From: Aradus depressus
Lineage: Eukaryota; Arthropoda; Insecta; Hemiptera; Aradidae
Length of the DNA stretch: 64,000 nt
Reading direction: 5' to 3'
Assembly (NCBI GenBank): GCA_963662175.1
Contig: OY759216.1
Location: 54,391,087 to 54,455,086 of the forward strand
Position numbers and translations under genes: made by a program. Positions 23,673-34,601 of the stretch are shown in pieces. The number at the start of each line of letters is the position of its first letter. The first letter of the stretch is position 1. Below the pieces are notes generated by a model that made no database searches, was not told the DNA's origin, and saw only the letters and a program-made list of their open reading frames with translations.

Positions 23673-24157
23673 TTTGTTGACGCCCTGTCCTTCCGCAAAA
23701 TTGAAGCGCTCATATACTTTTTTATTTGTTTCCCAGGAACAGCCGCCCGCACCCCAGAGCATTAGTCATGGGGCTGCCAATAAAATAACGGATAGAGTAA
23801 GCCCAGAAGAAAAATGGAAGGCCCCAGATCCTAACGCGGGCCCCCAGGCCAGAATCTCTGGGTTCAGGGCAGCGTAATGCTCTGCACTGCAGGATTTCGA
23901 TTGGAATAAGTCACATTAAATTATGAAATGACACAAAATAAATATTTGTATTTATTGAAAAGAAAAAAACATAGAAATCGTAAAGAACTTAATAAAAACG
24001 TACAATATTAAGAAAAAATAGGTTTTTTCTTTCGATGCAAAGGTCACTCAAATCAAACGAAACAAAAAGTCGGTGTGCCTGTGCCTAGTATAATAATTTC
24101 AAATAACTAAGTGGGATGATTTTACATACCGGGCCCCCAGGCTAGAGGCCTATCAGC

Positions 24158-24183
24158 CCCCCCCCCCCCCCCCCCCCCCCCCC
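24158..24183. repeat. poly-C run, 26 bases
   Basis: Preceded by CGGGCCCCCAGGCTAGAGGC, which resembles ACGCGGGCCCCCAGGCCAGA at 23837-23856. A small GC-rich repeat family may be present. Confidence 0.85.
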
Positions 24184-24189
24184 ATAGAT

Positions 24190-25027
24190 AAGTGAGTTAT
24201 GCCCTAAGCTTCCGGTTCGTCCAAGAATCTCTTCTAGAGACCCATATCCTTCCTTTTCGTGTCACGTACTATTTTCGGTAAAAAGAATTGACGACGACAA
24301 TGAATCCGACCCAAGACAGAAATACTGTAGAGAGGCTAGCATTTCTAAAGAGGAAAAGACGTGACTATTTTTTTCAAATTGTTCTTTTATTTATGTTCGT
24401 CTTCTTTTTGTCATTTTTCCTTTTTTTTTTTTTTCCTAAAATTTTTATTTTCAACAGCACAGCTACCGTTTACAATAGAGAAGGCCACATGATTACCTAA
24501 GCGAGACCCTCCCTCCAACACTTACCGTATGTATATTTGTGTATGTCGCTCGTCTCATTCTTCCATTATCTCAATATTCCTATGTCGAATTGCATACAGG
24601 GATACGTACAGAAATAAAAAAAATAAAAAAATTATGTAATGAAAAAAAAGTGGTATTAAACGTCATGATATGCTCACTAGAAAAATTATGAAGCCACAAA
24701 GAAAAATATCACTCTTCATCATGGTCTATAATGAATATATACGAATTCCCGAAGGAATACGATGAAAATATTACCTCCAAAAGAACAGCAGTTGACTATT
24801 ATGATACCTTAAAAGTTTCACGGAAAATGGGAAATAGGAAAACATGTTCCATAAAAACAATACAATACAATACCTCAAAAAATATGAGAAAAATGAGACT
24901 AAGAGGAAAACATTACCTCAAAATATCCTAAAGCAATGGGACTATGACGAAGAAATTATCTCAAAAATATGTTTTGCACTACTAAATTACCTCCGAGAAC
25001 AAAATGACAAATATATGTAACGCAATA
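24190..25027. other. Unassigned AT-rich DNA
   Basis: Small open frames near 24288 and 24731 are A- or T-rich and show no domain. Confidence 0.35.
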
Positions 25028-25039
25028 CTGAAGCCTATG

Positions 25040-25390
25040 GAGGGCGTCGATAGCTCAGTGGTATGCGTGCTTGCCTTCTGAGCTCAAGAACGTGGGTTCG
25101 AAACCAGACCTAGGCCCTTAGTTTATTTTATCTGGGAGGTAAAATAAACATAAGCACGCCGTCCTTCGGATGGGACGTTAAGAGATGGTCCCGAGCTTGT
25201 ACGATGTCAGGTACCTACTCGTTAAAGATCCCTGCCCTAGGTGAATAAAAATTTAGGGTAGGCAAAATTTAGGACTCCCTCAGTAGAGTCAGGCTTATGT
25301 CCACCAGAGTGACGAAAGAGCGCTCTGGTAGTAGGCGATATGACCTCGTAGTTAAAGCCCGGGCATGAGTCATAAAACCTAACCTAACCT
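25040..25390 (+). repeat. SN1 SINE, complete, with 12-bp target duplication
   Basis: A reference copy. GAGGGCGTCGATAGCTCAGT (A box), GTGGGTTCGAAACC (B box), body, then GGGCATGAGTCATAAAACCT and a (AACCT)n tail. CTGAAGCCTATG flanks it on both sides (25028-25039 and 25389-25400), the mark of LINE-driven insertion. The head derives from a tRNA, but the acceptor stem is not closed, so it is not a tRNA gene. Confidence 0.95.
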
Positions 25391-25869
25391 GAAGCCTATG
25401 TGATAAGTTCACACTTATGGACTTGAACTATGAGATTTAGCCAAAGCTACCAATCTTCAGAGCATTCAACCTTGCAATCCAAAATCCTTTCTACAATAGT
25501 CAATGCTCCTTATTGCATCTCCAACAAAACATTTCATACTGATCTCAATATTCCCTTTGTCACCGAATTAACTAAATCCAAATGACAAAAAATAATTTTC
25601 CTTTTTTTGTACCTCTAGTCCGTCATAAATAAATGCAGCTCAGTCCTAGGGAGCCACTGCATTTCTCCTCTCTTGACATTCTGACATTGCCATTTTTTCT
25701 CCCTCAGCACATTTGTTTGTTGTATATATTCTTTATACAGTTGTAAAAATTTCTTTGTAAATAAAAAAATAATCAAATGGACTATTATGGATTAAGCATA
25801 GAATCGAAAATGTGATCTCTTTCAAGAGAACCAGCTAAATAACAGTGTATAGAGCTGAGAAATTAAAAC

Positions 25870-26200
25870 TAGCTCTTCTCTGATAGTTTCGTTCCTCACT
25901 GGTCCCTCCAGGTCTTGACGACAGTTCTGCGGAGGAATCTCATCACTGCAGCGGCCACTTGGCTGGCATGATTGTCTAGAACAGTTCAGATGTGGAGTTT
26001 TGTCTTCCTGCTGACCTCAGTGTTGCAGATCTGGTAGTACACATCGCTTTCTATCTGTACTCTGCTGAGGACCTCCTGGTCTGGTCGACTCTATCGCTGC
26101 TACTTATCACGATCTCAAGGTACGTATATTCGTAAGTGATCTCCATCAGTTCTCCATTGCAGACCATAACAACGTCCTCAATCTCCCTCCCAGGCTACAG
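25870..26200 (-). pseudogene. LINE ORF2 C-terminal fragment
   Basis: On the minus strand, EITYEYTYLEIVISSSDRVD, then in another frame DQEVLSRVQIESDVYYQ, then AVMRFLRRTVVKTWRDQ. These match the YLGS...SRI.../...EMRFLRR--G-TRRDRVRN region at the end of RTE-like or L1-like ORF2. Frameshifts and stops are present. Confidence 0.65.
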
Positions 26201-26414
26201 TATTTTGCTGCTGAAAAATTCGTTGAAACCTCGATCTCGGATTTTCGCACGATTACAATACTTCCTTATACTACTACTTATATTACTTTATACTAGTAAG
26301 AATATACGCGATGTCTTGTGTAAAAATACAAATTTTAATAATTGTTTTTTTTATGTAAGTTTTATTCATCATTTCAAGAATTTAACATTTACACCTTGTT
26401 ATTTCCAGATGACT

Positions 26415-26560
26415 ACTTAAAGAGGACAGAACACCAAAGAGGCAAGACCTTGGCTGAGATGCGCAACCTTGCCAGGGACAGGCATCTGTAGCAGCGGTGG
26501 TTAGACTCCCTCCACGCCGAGAAGTATACGGAGATAGGAGAAGAAGAAGCAGTTATAAGC
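26415..26560 (+). pseudogene. LINE-type C-terminal fragment, opposite strand
   Basis: RGKTLAEMRNLARDRHL then a stop, then QRWLDSLHAEKYTEIGEEE, the usual RGRTW-E---A-DR--WR--I-SLHA ending of ORF2 in many arthropod LINEs. It faces the 25870-26200 fragment, so these are two insertions or an inversion. Confidence 0.6.
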
Positions 26561-26607
26561 AAAATTCAGTTAATGTTATTTATGTCAAAATCTTAAATCA
26601 AAATCTC

Positions 26608-26985
26608 TTACATGAAGTATAGAGAAAGTTAAGCAATCTGAAAGAAATGTGTGTTGAGTTTTAATCTGTCTATGTGTCTGTGAACAGGATATCTCCCAAT
26701 AGAATGAATACATCGACACGAAATGTTTTATGGGTATTCAGAACCCCTTAAGGATATATTGATTTTCAGTCAAATCGACCAAAGGAAAGGGGGGATCAGA
26801 GAAGAGGCTTTAGACAAAAGTCCTAATAACTGCTGATGTAAATGACACGAAATTTAATATGAGGATTCAAAAGTCTCTGAATAACACCACCTATTGGTTT
26901 TCATCCAAATCGACCGATTGGTTTCAGAGGGAGAGTGGAAACTTAGTCGATCAGGTACTGGTGATCATTCGATGACTTTTTTATT
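26608..26985 (+). repeat. HN1 copy, nearly full length
   Basis: GAAGTATAGAGAAAGTTAAGC, GTGTCTGTGAACAGGATATC, internal units, then GGTACTGGTGATCATTCGAT and GACTTTTTTATT. Confidence 0.8.
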
Positions 26986-27750
26986 AACCAATATTGGTTG
27001 AAAAATTATCTTACCCATGAAGATTGGGTGTGTATATCTGTTAAGGTAGAGACTCATCGACTTTGTCCCCAGGTCAGCTGTTGATGTAAAGAGGAGATTG
27101 ACTTGGACTGTTCGCCGTTACCTGTCCCAGCTGCCTCTCCGAGTTCAGCTGTTTGCAGTTCCCCACATCTTCACGCCTCCTACCAGCCTCTCTTTGTGTC
27201 CGCACCTTCTTCTCACACAGCCCGAATTAGATACAAATAGCCACTGAAGAAGGTTAGTCGACCTCCTCCTCCCCCCCTTTTATGAAGTGGACCACTATAG
27301 AATGTCTGCTGAGGGGGGGAGCCCATTAAGAACTCATTTGGGGACAGATCCTACACGTGTCCTCCAGAAGAGTCTTCAGTTCTCGCTCCTTACATAACCT
27401 GGCGCCTCCTCTATTCAAGTCCTCAGCTCCACACATTTCTCAAATTGAAAGAAGTCAAGCACATGCAGTTTCTTCTCCCTTTTGTCCAACTTCAAGTAGG
27501 CTGGAGGGCATTTTTTTGGGCTTAAGTCAATGATTTTTCCTTTCTCTGTAGACATAAAGTTCGCCAAGAGCGAAAGAAGAACTAGACGGATAACAACCTC
27601 TCTATACCTTGTCACTCGATTTGTATACGTTTGTCCTTATTATTAAATTATATTAAGAAGATATATAATCAATTTTTAAGGGATGTTTTTTAAACCTCAT
27701 AGAATATACGAAATTTAATACAAATTTTGTGTTTTCAAATGAAAAAAAAA
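26986..27750. other. Unassigned stretch
   Basis: No repeat recognised. A minus frame at 27415-27615 (66 codons) has no identifiable motif. Confidence 0.35.
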
Positions 27751-27751
27751 A

Positions 27752-28112
27752 AGTTCTTCAGCACGAATTAAAATTAATTTAAGTTTTCGCTCTGCCACTA
27801 AACCAATTAACCATTTTGGGTTATATCAATTAATCATCTTAATTACATCAGTAATTATGAAAGTTTTTGTCTCTTAATCCCTCCATTCCCTTTGGCCGAT
27901 TTTGCTGAAAATCAATAGGTTTCGTCCTTAGAGGATACACATATAACATTTCGTATCGATACTTTCAATCTATCGATAGTTATCGCTTTCACATACGCAC
28001 AAACAGGGATTTTTGGAATCAGTGGTTCGGAAAACATGAAATTCCGATGAATACTCAACATTCCAACAGATTACATAACTTCCCCTATACTTCGTATAGT
28101 TGGGGAAGTAAA
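27752..28112 (-). repeat. HN1 copy with intact fold-back
   Basis: TTCAGCACGAATTAA at left; CCCCTATACTTCGTATAG then TTGGGGAAGTAAAG at right. The outer hairpin is replaced by an A tract. Confidence 0.85.
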
Positions 28113-28599
28113 GTTAGTATATACTGACCATTTTCTACACGGTATACTATACTAATTATGATTGTTTAAATTTTAATGGGGTTGGAAAAAGAAGTCCCTG
28201 GAGTAGCCTCACTAAATATTCCTTCAGAGACGTTTCAATAGGACTAACCGTTTTCACGACTAAAGCTACAGTCTAAAAAAAATAGTTTTGCGTCATATCT
28301 GTAAAAACGTGGTAGTTGTAAGAAATTCTCCTTCCCTGACAAGATAGTATTCCCTTGAGTCTCCTGTATCGGTACTGCAAGTATGTAACTACTCCACTGT
28401 GATAACTACATCTAGAGTAGTGCCACGGACATGGGGATGTACGGCTAAGGGGATCCAAACGGGACACCATCAAGAGATGCTGAGAGGCAATGGTATGACT
28501 ACAGAAGCGGCCTCATTGAAACTATCGTGATTGCACACAAAAGATCTGGCCATGGAACACCGCCAAATAAATCTACTTCTCTATCCTATCTCTCAAAAA

Positions 28600-28735
28600 C
28601 ACTATTAACTGTCGATGTAATGAATGTATCAACAATAAATTTAGTATTGAGCATTCAAAAGTCCATCCGTAAATTTCTTAGTTGATTAATTTGTGCTGGG
28701 GAGGTACATTACAGTTGATTCACCCACATCGAGGG
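28600..28735 (+). repeat. HN1 3' end running into poly-G
   Basis: ACTGTCGATGTAATGAATG, TTGTGCTGGGGAGGTACATT and TTGATTCACCCACATCG, then 19 G (28733-28751). Confidence 0.75.
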
Positions 28736-29099
28736 GGGGGGGGGGGGGGGGACAATTTGAATTGTGATTTGAGAACTCTACTTCTATTTCGAGTTAATTT
28801 CTTGATGAAATTGGACTATTGATGAAAAATGTCTCTTTACTTTGGTATTAAGTGAAAGGTTGAAGGAGCTTTATATGTTACCCTGAAGGGCTGAATGAGA
28901 AGGAGTGTACCTACATGTGTCAGCTACCTGAAGGGTCTGGTTTGGTCCAAAAGGGTTTCCAGAGTCGATAACTCATCCATCTTACCAAAAGTGAGAGGTG
29001 ATCCTCATTTTTCACAAACCATACCTTCCATGAGGCTCATTGTCGACAGACTGCGGGGGGGGATTGAGAGGTTCTTCTCATATTTCCAACAGGAACCCT

Positions 29100-29127
29100 C
29101 CCCCCCCCCCCCCCCCCCCCCCCCCCC
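29100..29127. repeat. poly-C run, 28 bases
   Basis: Creates artificial proline and glycine tracts in overlapping frames on both strands. Confidence 0.9.
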
Positions 29128-29468
29128 TTCCATCATAGCCCAAGAAGAGTGTTGACTGCGACACGGACATAACAATATCAAGCTCCTTCAGTTCTCGGGA
29201 AGAACACACTCCTCCTTTCTGAAGGTGATGGCTGACTCCTGGTCCAAGTGTTGAGCAAGTCCCCAGAGAGATGGACTGGACACTTTTAGGAAGAGTAACA
29301 TCATGAATAACGAATGTCAAAACTTTGGAGATGCACATTATAGGCAGGAGGAAGAATGATCTGTCTCCATGGTCCAGCTCCAAGTTGGAATATCGCAATG
29401 AACTAAATATCATCTTCAGTGGCATAATAGTAACCACAGTAAATAAAAGATGTCTTCTTGTTCTTGTC

Positions 29469-29642
29469 CAGTGTTTTATTTTTGACCAGAACCGGTTTTC
29501 AATGCAACAGCGTCATCATCAGTGGTACATCTCACTCACACAGTGTATGTTGTGAATCCCCACTATGCCGTGTGAGTGGGATGTACCACTGATGATGACG
29601 CTGTTGCGTTAAAAACCGGTTCAGGCCAAAAATAAAACAGTG
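29469..29642. repeat. Fold-back element with hammerhead-like core
   Basis: Two arms of about 73 bases (29469-29541, 29570-29642), roughly 90% alike in inverted order, around a 28-base loop. Each arm, read outward from the loop, contains ACTGATGATGACGCTGTTGC then AAAACCGG. Confidence 0.8.
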
Positions 29643-29702
29643 GGAACAATCATCTCAACGTCTTTTATTTCTATGAGAAATCTCGTCCATTTTCTTACTA
29701 TC

Positions 29703-29765
29703 ACTTGAAGTGTAGGGGAAGTTATGTAATTTCATGTTTTCCTGTCTCTGATTCCAAAAATGAAA
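29703..29765 (+). repeat. HN1 5' fragment
   Basis: GTGTAGGGGAAGTTATGTAA and CTCTGATTCCAAAAATGAAAA; then it turns into minus-oriented HN1-like sequence near 29785. Confidence 0.65.
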
Positions 29766-29920
29766 ACGTTTTAACCAATTACATTGTCGCTCTCTTCCAA
29801 AAGCAAAAAACGGTTTGGGCTAAAACTCACAACAAACTTATATAGTGGCTGTATTTCTTAAACTTCTGTGGGTTGTTAGTAACAACTTGTTACTATGTTG
29901 ATTTTTCCCGTCATTTCTTT

Positions 29921-30069
29921 TTCCAGATGTCTTTTTTTGACAATATTTCGGGACACTTCCACGTTTTTTCTTCAGGTCACTATCAAGATTCATAGAGACC
30001 AGAAAAAGGGACGTGAAAGTGTCCCAAAATATTGTCAAAAAAAAAGAGAAAAAAAAACACCCCTGGAAA
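29921..30069. repeat. Small inverted-repeat (fold-back) element
   Basis: TTTCCAG...TTTTTGACAATATTTCGGGA matches, inverted, TCCCAAAATATTGTCAAAAA...CTGGAAA. The arms span 29921-29970 and 30012-30069. It appears inserted in HN1 sequence, whose minus-oriented remainder resumes near 30090. Confidence 0.7.
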
Positions 30070-30084
30070 AAAATCAACTTACAT

Positions 30085-30298
30085 AATGGCGTCCTTAGAA
30101 AGTTCTGCACACATACAGATACAATTTCGTGTTGATACATTCTTTCTATCGGAAGTTATCGTGAACACAGACACATGGGCAGAATTTTTTTTATTTCATT
30201 TTTCTAATGAGGAGACCTTGAAATTCCGTTGAAAAGTCAGTATCAAATTTCTGACCAATAACGCAACTTCCTATATCCTGGTAAGTGTAGTAAAATTG
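30085..30298 (-). repeat. HN1 5' half
   Basis: GGCGTCCTTAGAAAGTTC..., GAAGTTATCGTGAACACAG..., then a degraded CAACTTCCTATATCCTGG fold-back. Confidence 0.7.
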
Positions 30299-30309
30299 TT
30301 GTATATGCG

Positions 30310-30605
30310 CATGTGCGTATGTGTGTTTGTGAACACAATAACTCACTATAGAATGAATGTATCATTTTATAAGGACGACACATATTGATTTTCAGCCAAA
30401 TCGACGAAAGGGAGGGGGAGGGGGGGGTGGTTAGGGGGAGACTTAATTCTAACACTCTAATAACTTCCGTTGTAATGAATGTGTTGACAAAATGTCATAT
30501 GAAACCAAACAGTAGATTGGTTTTGGAGAGAGGCCGAATACTAAATTGATTAATTCGTTGTGGGGAAGTACATTTCCGGTTATTCACCAATTTTTTATTA
30601 TTAAT
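30310..30605 (+). repeat. HN1 3' two-thirds
   Basis: GTGAACACAATAACTCACTA..., a G-rich tract, CTAATAACTTCCGTTGTAATG, GTGGGGAAGTACATTTCCGG and TTATTCACCAATTTTTTATT. Confidence 0.8.
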
Positions 30606-31386
30606 TGTTCTGGAATTAGAGGTTGAAAAATAACTTCCCCTATAATATAGGACTTTTACTTTAAGATTTTATTTACAGAATTTGTTTATATTTTAGTTTT
30701 CCTGTCCATTAGCGCTCCAGTGTTCGTAATTTATAATAAACGAACACTATTTGTGTTCTAAGAGAGGTTTATTTATTCCTTGTTTTTAAAATAAGCTGAT
30801 ACTAAATACGACTAAATTTATATTTTCCTTACGGCCTCCAAACGAGCAAAAAGTAAGTTTTTTTTTTTTTTTTTTTTAATTTATTTTTATTACTTCCAAC
30901 GGTAACTTATAGGTTATACTTATATGTAGAGGTAATAAATTAAACTTTTATACAGATAGAGATAGTTATAGAGGATTAAGGTAACATATGAGAGAGGTTA
31001 TAGAGGGCATAGATCTAACAGAAATAACATTTAAAAAAAGTGTCGCTGTGGCTAGGGCGGGGGCGTGCTTTGATTTAGGTGGCATTGTACCGCCATATAT
31101 ACCAGGGCTGCCACCTTTCATCGCGTATTATTTATAAGTACTGTGTATTTAGAGGGGCACACCTTCACACATGCACCAACCTTCCTTTACACGACAATGG
31201 AATCTCTGATGAGTCTCATGTAGGCATATGGAGTTTAAATGTTAATTCATTTTATCACCGGTATATTTAAATTATACCATAAGTTCCAATACATTTCTGG
31301 GATCGATATAGTGGAAAGATAATTAAATAAATAAAAACAAATAATTTGTTTGACTTTTATATTGTCTAATTTCACAAAAATATATA
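30606..31386. other. Unassigned DNA
   Basis: Includes a 9-bp perfect hairpin AGTGTTCGT/ACGAACACT (30718-30747) and T18-type tracts. No gene recognised. Confidence 0.35.
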
Positions 31387-32158
31387 CGTGTAAACTCTAT
31401 TTAACGCCACTCGATTTAACGACAAACTCCCTAAAACATCGAAATTACTTGAATCTGGTTGGTTTACCTTGTTGTCCATACAATGATATACTCTATGTAG
31501 CATCACACCCACTCTACATAACGACAACAATACGGCATTACTAAGCACTAAACAGTACTTTCAAGTTGCCCAAATTAATAAGAACTGCAGCTGTGTACGG
31601 TCTTTTGTTTGTTATTTTGTTGCTTTATTGCCTAGCACGTATTTACCTCGACTGTCGGCATCCATACGTACCGAAGATTCTAAGAAGTTCGTTCGACAGC
31701 CTGGCTACAACAGCTTCACTTACAGATGAAGAAATTCTGGGTTCGGTGAGAAAAACTGAGGAACAACAACAAGGGGATGAAGAAGATGAGACGGATGATG
31801 CTGAGCCTCAGCCAAGCATTAAACAAGCAGCGAAATTATTAGAAAAATACTTTTTGTATGACCAAGTAGATCCCACAGTATCCCAAGATGTGAATAAAAT
31901 ACATAAGAAAATACAATTAAAATACTGGAGCAGCAAAAAACGTCAGACGAAGATAACAGACTATATGCAATAATTGTTATTTGTATCAATATTAATGTTT
32001 GTTGTTATACTTTATTAGTAAATACATATTATAATAGTAAAATACTATTAAATCTAATGTAATATGTATTGATTTTTCTTCTCTTCATTTAACGACATCT
32101 CTCAATAACGCTATAAAATGCGCAGTCCCTTAAGTGTCGCTATATAGAGTTTACACTG
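31387..32158 (+). mobile_element. pogo/Tigger-like non-autonomous element, 772 bp
   Basis: Terminal inverted repeats GTGTAAACTCTAT... at left and ...ATAGAGTTTACAC at right, next to TA at 31385-31386 and 32159-32160. The arms extend about 50 bases (TTTAACGAC/GTCGTTAAA). The ends and the TA duplication fit the Tc1/mariner superfamily, pogo branch. It holds only the tail of a transposase. Confidence 0.75.
31566..31973 (+). pseudogene. Tigger/pogo-like transposase C-terminal tail
   Basis: A 135-codon frame. The first 50 residues are hydrophobic and unlike any transposase I know. From about residue 51, ASLTDEEILGSVRKTEE, an acidic run, QPSIKQAAKLLEKYFL and a KKRQTKITDY ending follow the usual C-terminal tail of Tigger/jerky-type enzymes, which is rich in acidic residues and ends in a T-ITDFF-like motif. 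The CENP-B-like DNA-binding and DDE domains are absent, so it cannot catalyse transposition. The open frame may persist because the piece is short or young. Confidence 0.65.
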
Positions 32159-32935
32159 TATATATAAAGTAGTCTAGTTTCGGTTAACGCCATCGTAAGC
32201 ACAGTTATATTATTTACTACTCAAATATTTAAAAATGTTATGTTAAGGTAGGACTTAGCCCACCTCAGGGACTTCCTAGGGGGCAGGATGTCACAGTCTC
32301 AGGTAACCTAAGGATTGTATAAATATGACAACCTAGAAAACTCAAAGGTGAAACCGGTACACTTTATGTATATATTTTTTATGGAATTAGACAATAATAT
32401 AAATATAAAAGTTGAACAATTTATTTGTTTTTATTATATCTTAAGTTCTTTTTATGTACAAATCATTCAGACAGTGGCTTATTTTATACGTGTCAGAGTC
32501 ATTTAAGTAAATGCAATTGAGTGAATGCACTTGTTTTAGTTCAGCATTTTGTCTTAAAATGAAGCAAGAAACCAAAAAGATGAGACTGCATATGGAGGTT
32601 CAGGTCGAAGGAGCCGGACCACTGCTGAGAGGGACGGCTGGTGAAGAAGGATGCCGATGGACACTATGCGGTGACCTGCGGACCGGTGGAGGAAGTTCGT
32701 GTGGGCAGCTAAGAATCTTCAGAATCCGGTAAGAGTAATGACAAGGACAGAATAAGTAATATTCTTATAAAAATATATATTTTAATTAATGCAAAGTCTA
32801 CATGTCAGGATCTTTGCTTCCACAGAACCAACCGTGCTAATGACAAATGCAATTCCAGCTGAAAAAAAATTATGGCGGTGAATTACAGCTGATTTTTACT
32901 AACTGGTGACGGAAACCGGCTACCTAGTGTTCAGC
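32159..32935. other. Unassigned DNA with a short coding-like patch
   Basis: Near 32640-32711 one frame reads LVKKDADGHYAVTCGPVEEV and stops. It looks protein-like, but I do not recognise it and it is stopped upstream. Confidence 0.3.
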
Positions 32936-33118
32936 CTATTTGTCGCCTCCTGGCGGAGAAAAAATAAATTGTAGTACAGCCAGCCAGCGTCCCACATTTA
33001 TGCCGAGCTCTCTCGGCGCGCCAAGGAGCGAAACCAAGGAAACTAAGGTGGGCTGGGAGTGACACCTGATTGTCGCAGATGGTCGACGGCCATCGCTCCT
33101 AGCCGACCACAGCAACAC

Positions 33119-33400
33119 ATTATTATTATTATCTTTATTTATACATAAATAAATTGTTTTAGACTCTTTTTCCCGACGACTCGGCGAAGATAGGGCGCGG
33201 AGATGAGAGATGTTTAGCATTCCGAATAGGAAGCCCCATTTTCTGAAACCGACCCAAAAAGACAGAAAGAATAACATTTTTTCCTTTGGGACATGCATAC
33301 CGAGACCGTTGGCCGGGTCTATTGTTAGGCTAAACCCGAGCCGGCAGTCTCTCGGCACAGAACACAACACTCCTTCCCATCTCACTAACAGTACATTCAC
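33119..33400 (-). repeat. Probable 5'-truncated LINE 3' end
   Basis: On the minus strand a 154-codon frame crosses this region. The sequence ends with ATTTATGTATAAATAAAG and a (ATA)n tract, seen as ATTATTATTATTATC at 33119-33133, the kind of tail carried by several LINE clades. GC content is above the surroundings. No domain is visible, so the class is a guess. Confidence 0.4.
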
Positions 33401-33415
33401 TTAACTTAGATAGTT

Positions 33416-33557
33416 ATTAGGACTCTTGTCGGGCTTTAACTGCGAGGTCATATCGCCTACTACCAGCGCGCTCTTTTGGATATGAGCACGATCCTACTGT
33501 CCTAAATTTTGCCAGCCTTAAGTATATTCATCTAGGGTAGGGGTCATTAACGAGGCT
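33416..33557 (-). repeat. SN1 SINE 3' half
   Basis: GGGCTTTAACTGCGAGGTC through TCATCTAGGGTAGGGGTC. Confidence 0.75.
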
Positions 33558-33683
33558 CAAGAACGCGAGCAATAATTTGTTTCCGTCATCTCAGGATGGT
33601 AGGATAACTGCGCGTCCATTCTACGTTTTTGCATTTTAGCAGCATTATGATTATCAGTGACCATTACAGTCCCTTCTCATTAT

Positions 33684-33795
33684 TTCTTCAGCTATATAAA
33701 GGTGCAGAGGAGTTTTTGTAATGTGTCAGAAATTCGAAGTTGAGTTTTCCCTGAAATCTCATGTATAATAACCCTCTGATACCAAAATAAATAAA
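33684..33795 (+). repeat. HN1 5' fragment
   Basis: CTTCAGCTATATAAAGGTGC, GTGTCAGAAATTCGAAGTTG and CCTCTGATACCAAAATAAAT; it ends at an A tract where an inverted copy begins. Confidence 0.75.
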
Positions 33796-34133
33796 AAATC
33801 ATCGGTGAATCACCGGTTATGTACCTCGCTCTCTCTCAACAGCCAATCGATCGTTTGAGCTAAAACTCAAGCATTACGTCTTCTGAATTCTCTTACCAAA
33901 TTTTGTGCAATGCATTCATTACATTAGCAGTTATTAGGGTATTTGAGTCGAGCCTCCCTTCGCGAAAAATGAATAGGTGCTATCCTTATTTTCATATGAA
34001 ATTTCGTGTCGATAGTTTCATTATAACGGCAGTTATTGGCTTTTGTGTTGATCCTTCCCTTCTCTTTGGCCGATTTGCCTGAAAAAAATGTCGTCCTTAT
34101 AAGGTTGTGGATACACATACAATTTTATGTGGA

Positions 34134-34184
34134 GGTTAGGTTAGATTAGGTTTTATGACTCATGCCCGAATTTTAACTACGAGG
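34134..34184 (-). repeat. SN1 tail fragment with TTAGG-type repeat
   Basis: AGGTTAGGTTAGATTAGG, then TTTTATGACTCATGCCCG, cut off at TTTAACTACGAG and joined to RP2. Confidence 0.85.
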
Positions 34185-34262
34185 CCGAAAACAGTCTTGA
34201 AATGTAATTCTGAAACATATATGTTTACACGTTTCCATGAGAATTCTTCTCTTTCCTGTTAG
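34185..34262 (+). repeat. RP2 fragment
   Basis: GCCGAAAACAGTCTTGAAAT through CTTCTCTTTCCTG is nearly identical to 49052-49129. Confidence 0.85.
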
Positions 34263-34601
34263 TTAGTTATTATAACTCATGCCCGGGCTTTAACTACGAG
34301 GTTAAATCGCCTACTACCAGAGCGCTCTTTCGTCACTCTGGTGGACATTAGCCCAACTCTTCTATGGGAGTCCTAAATTTTGCCTACCCTAAATTTTTGT
34401 TCACCTAGGGTAGGGGTCTTTAACGAGTACCTGACATCATACATGCTCGGGACCATCGCTTAACGTCCCATCCGAAGGACGGAGTGCTTAACGGTATTTT
34501 ACCTCCCAGATAAAATAAACTAAGGGCCTCAGCCGGGTTTCGAACCCACGATCTTGAGCTCAGAAGGCAAGCATGCATTCCACTGAGCTACCGGCGCCCT
34601 C
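34263..34601 (-). repeat. SN1 SINE, complete
   Basis: TTAGTTAGTTATTATAACTC tail, full body, B-box GGGTTTCGAACCCACG and ...CCGGCGCCCTC head end. It shares its left flank (RP2) with the SINE at 49130-49467. Confidence 0.9.

Noticed and set aside
25040..25115. tRNA gene
   Set aside because: The A and B boxes belong to the SN1 SINE head; many diverged copies exist and the acceptor stem is not closed.
29078..29437. Glycine- or proline-rich proteins on either strand
   Set aside because: The residue runs come from poly-C/G tracts; the same artefact occurs at 3545-3874, 54391-54638 and 62722-63075.
32640..32711. Short coding patch ending VEEVRVGS
   Set aside because: Protein-like, but stopped just upstream and not recognised; too short to call.
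32936..33400. 154-codon minus-strand gene
   Set aside because: No domain. The region looks like a truncated LINE 3' end with an ATA tail, and poly-N-like residues come from the microsatellite.
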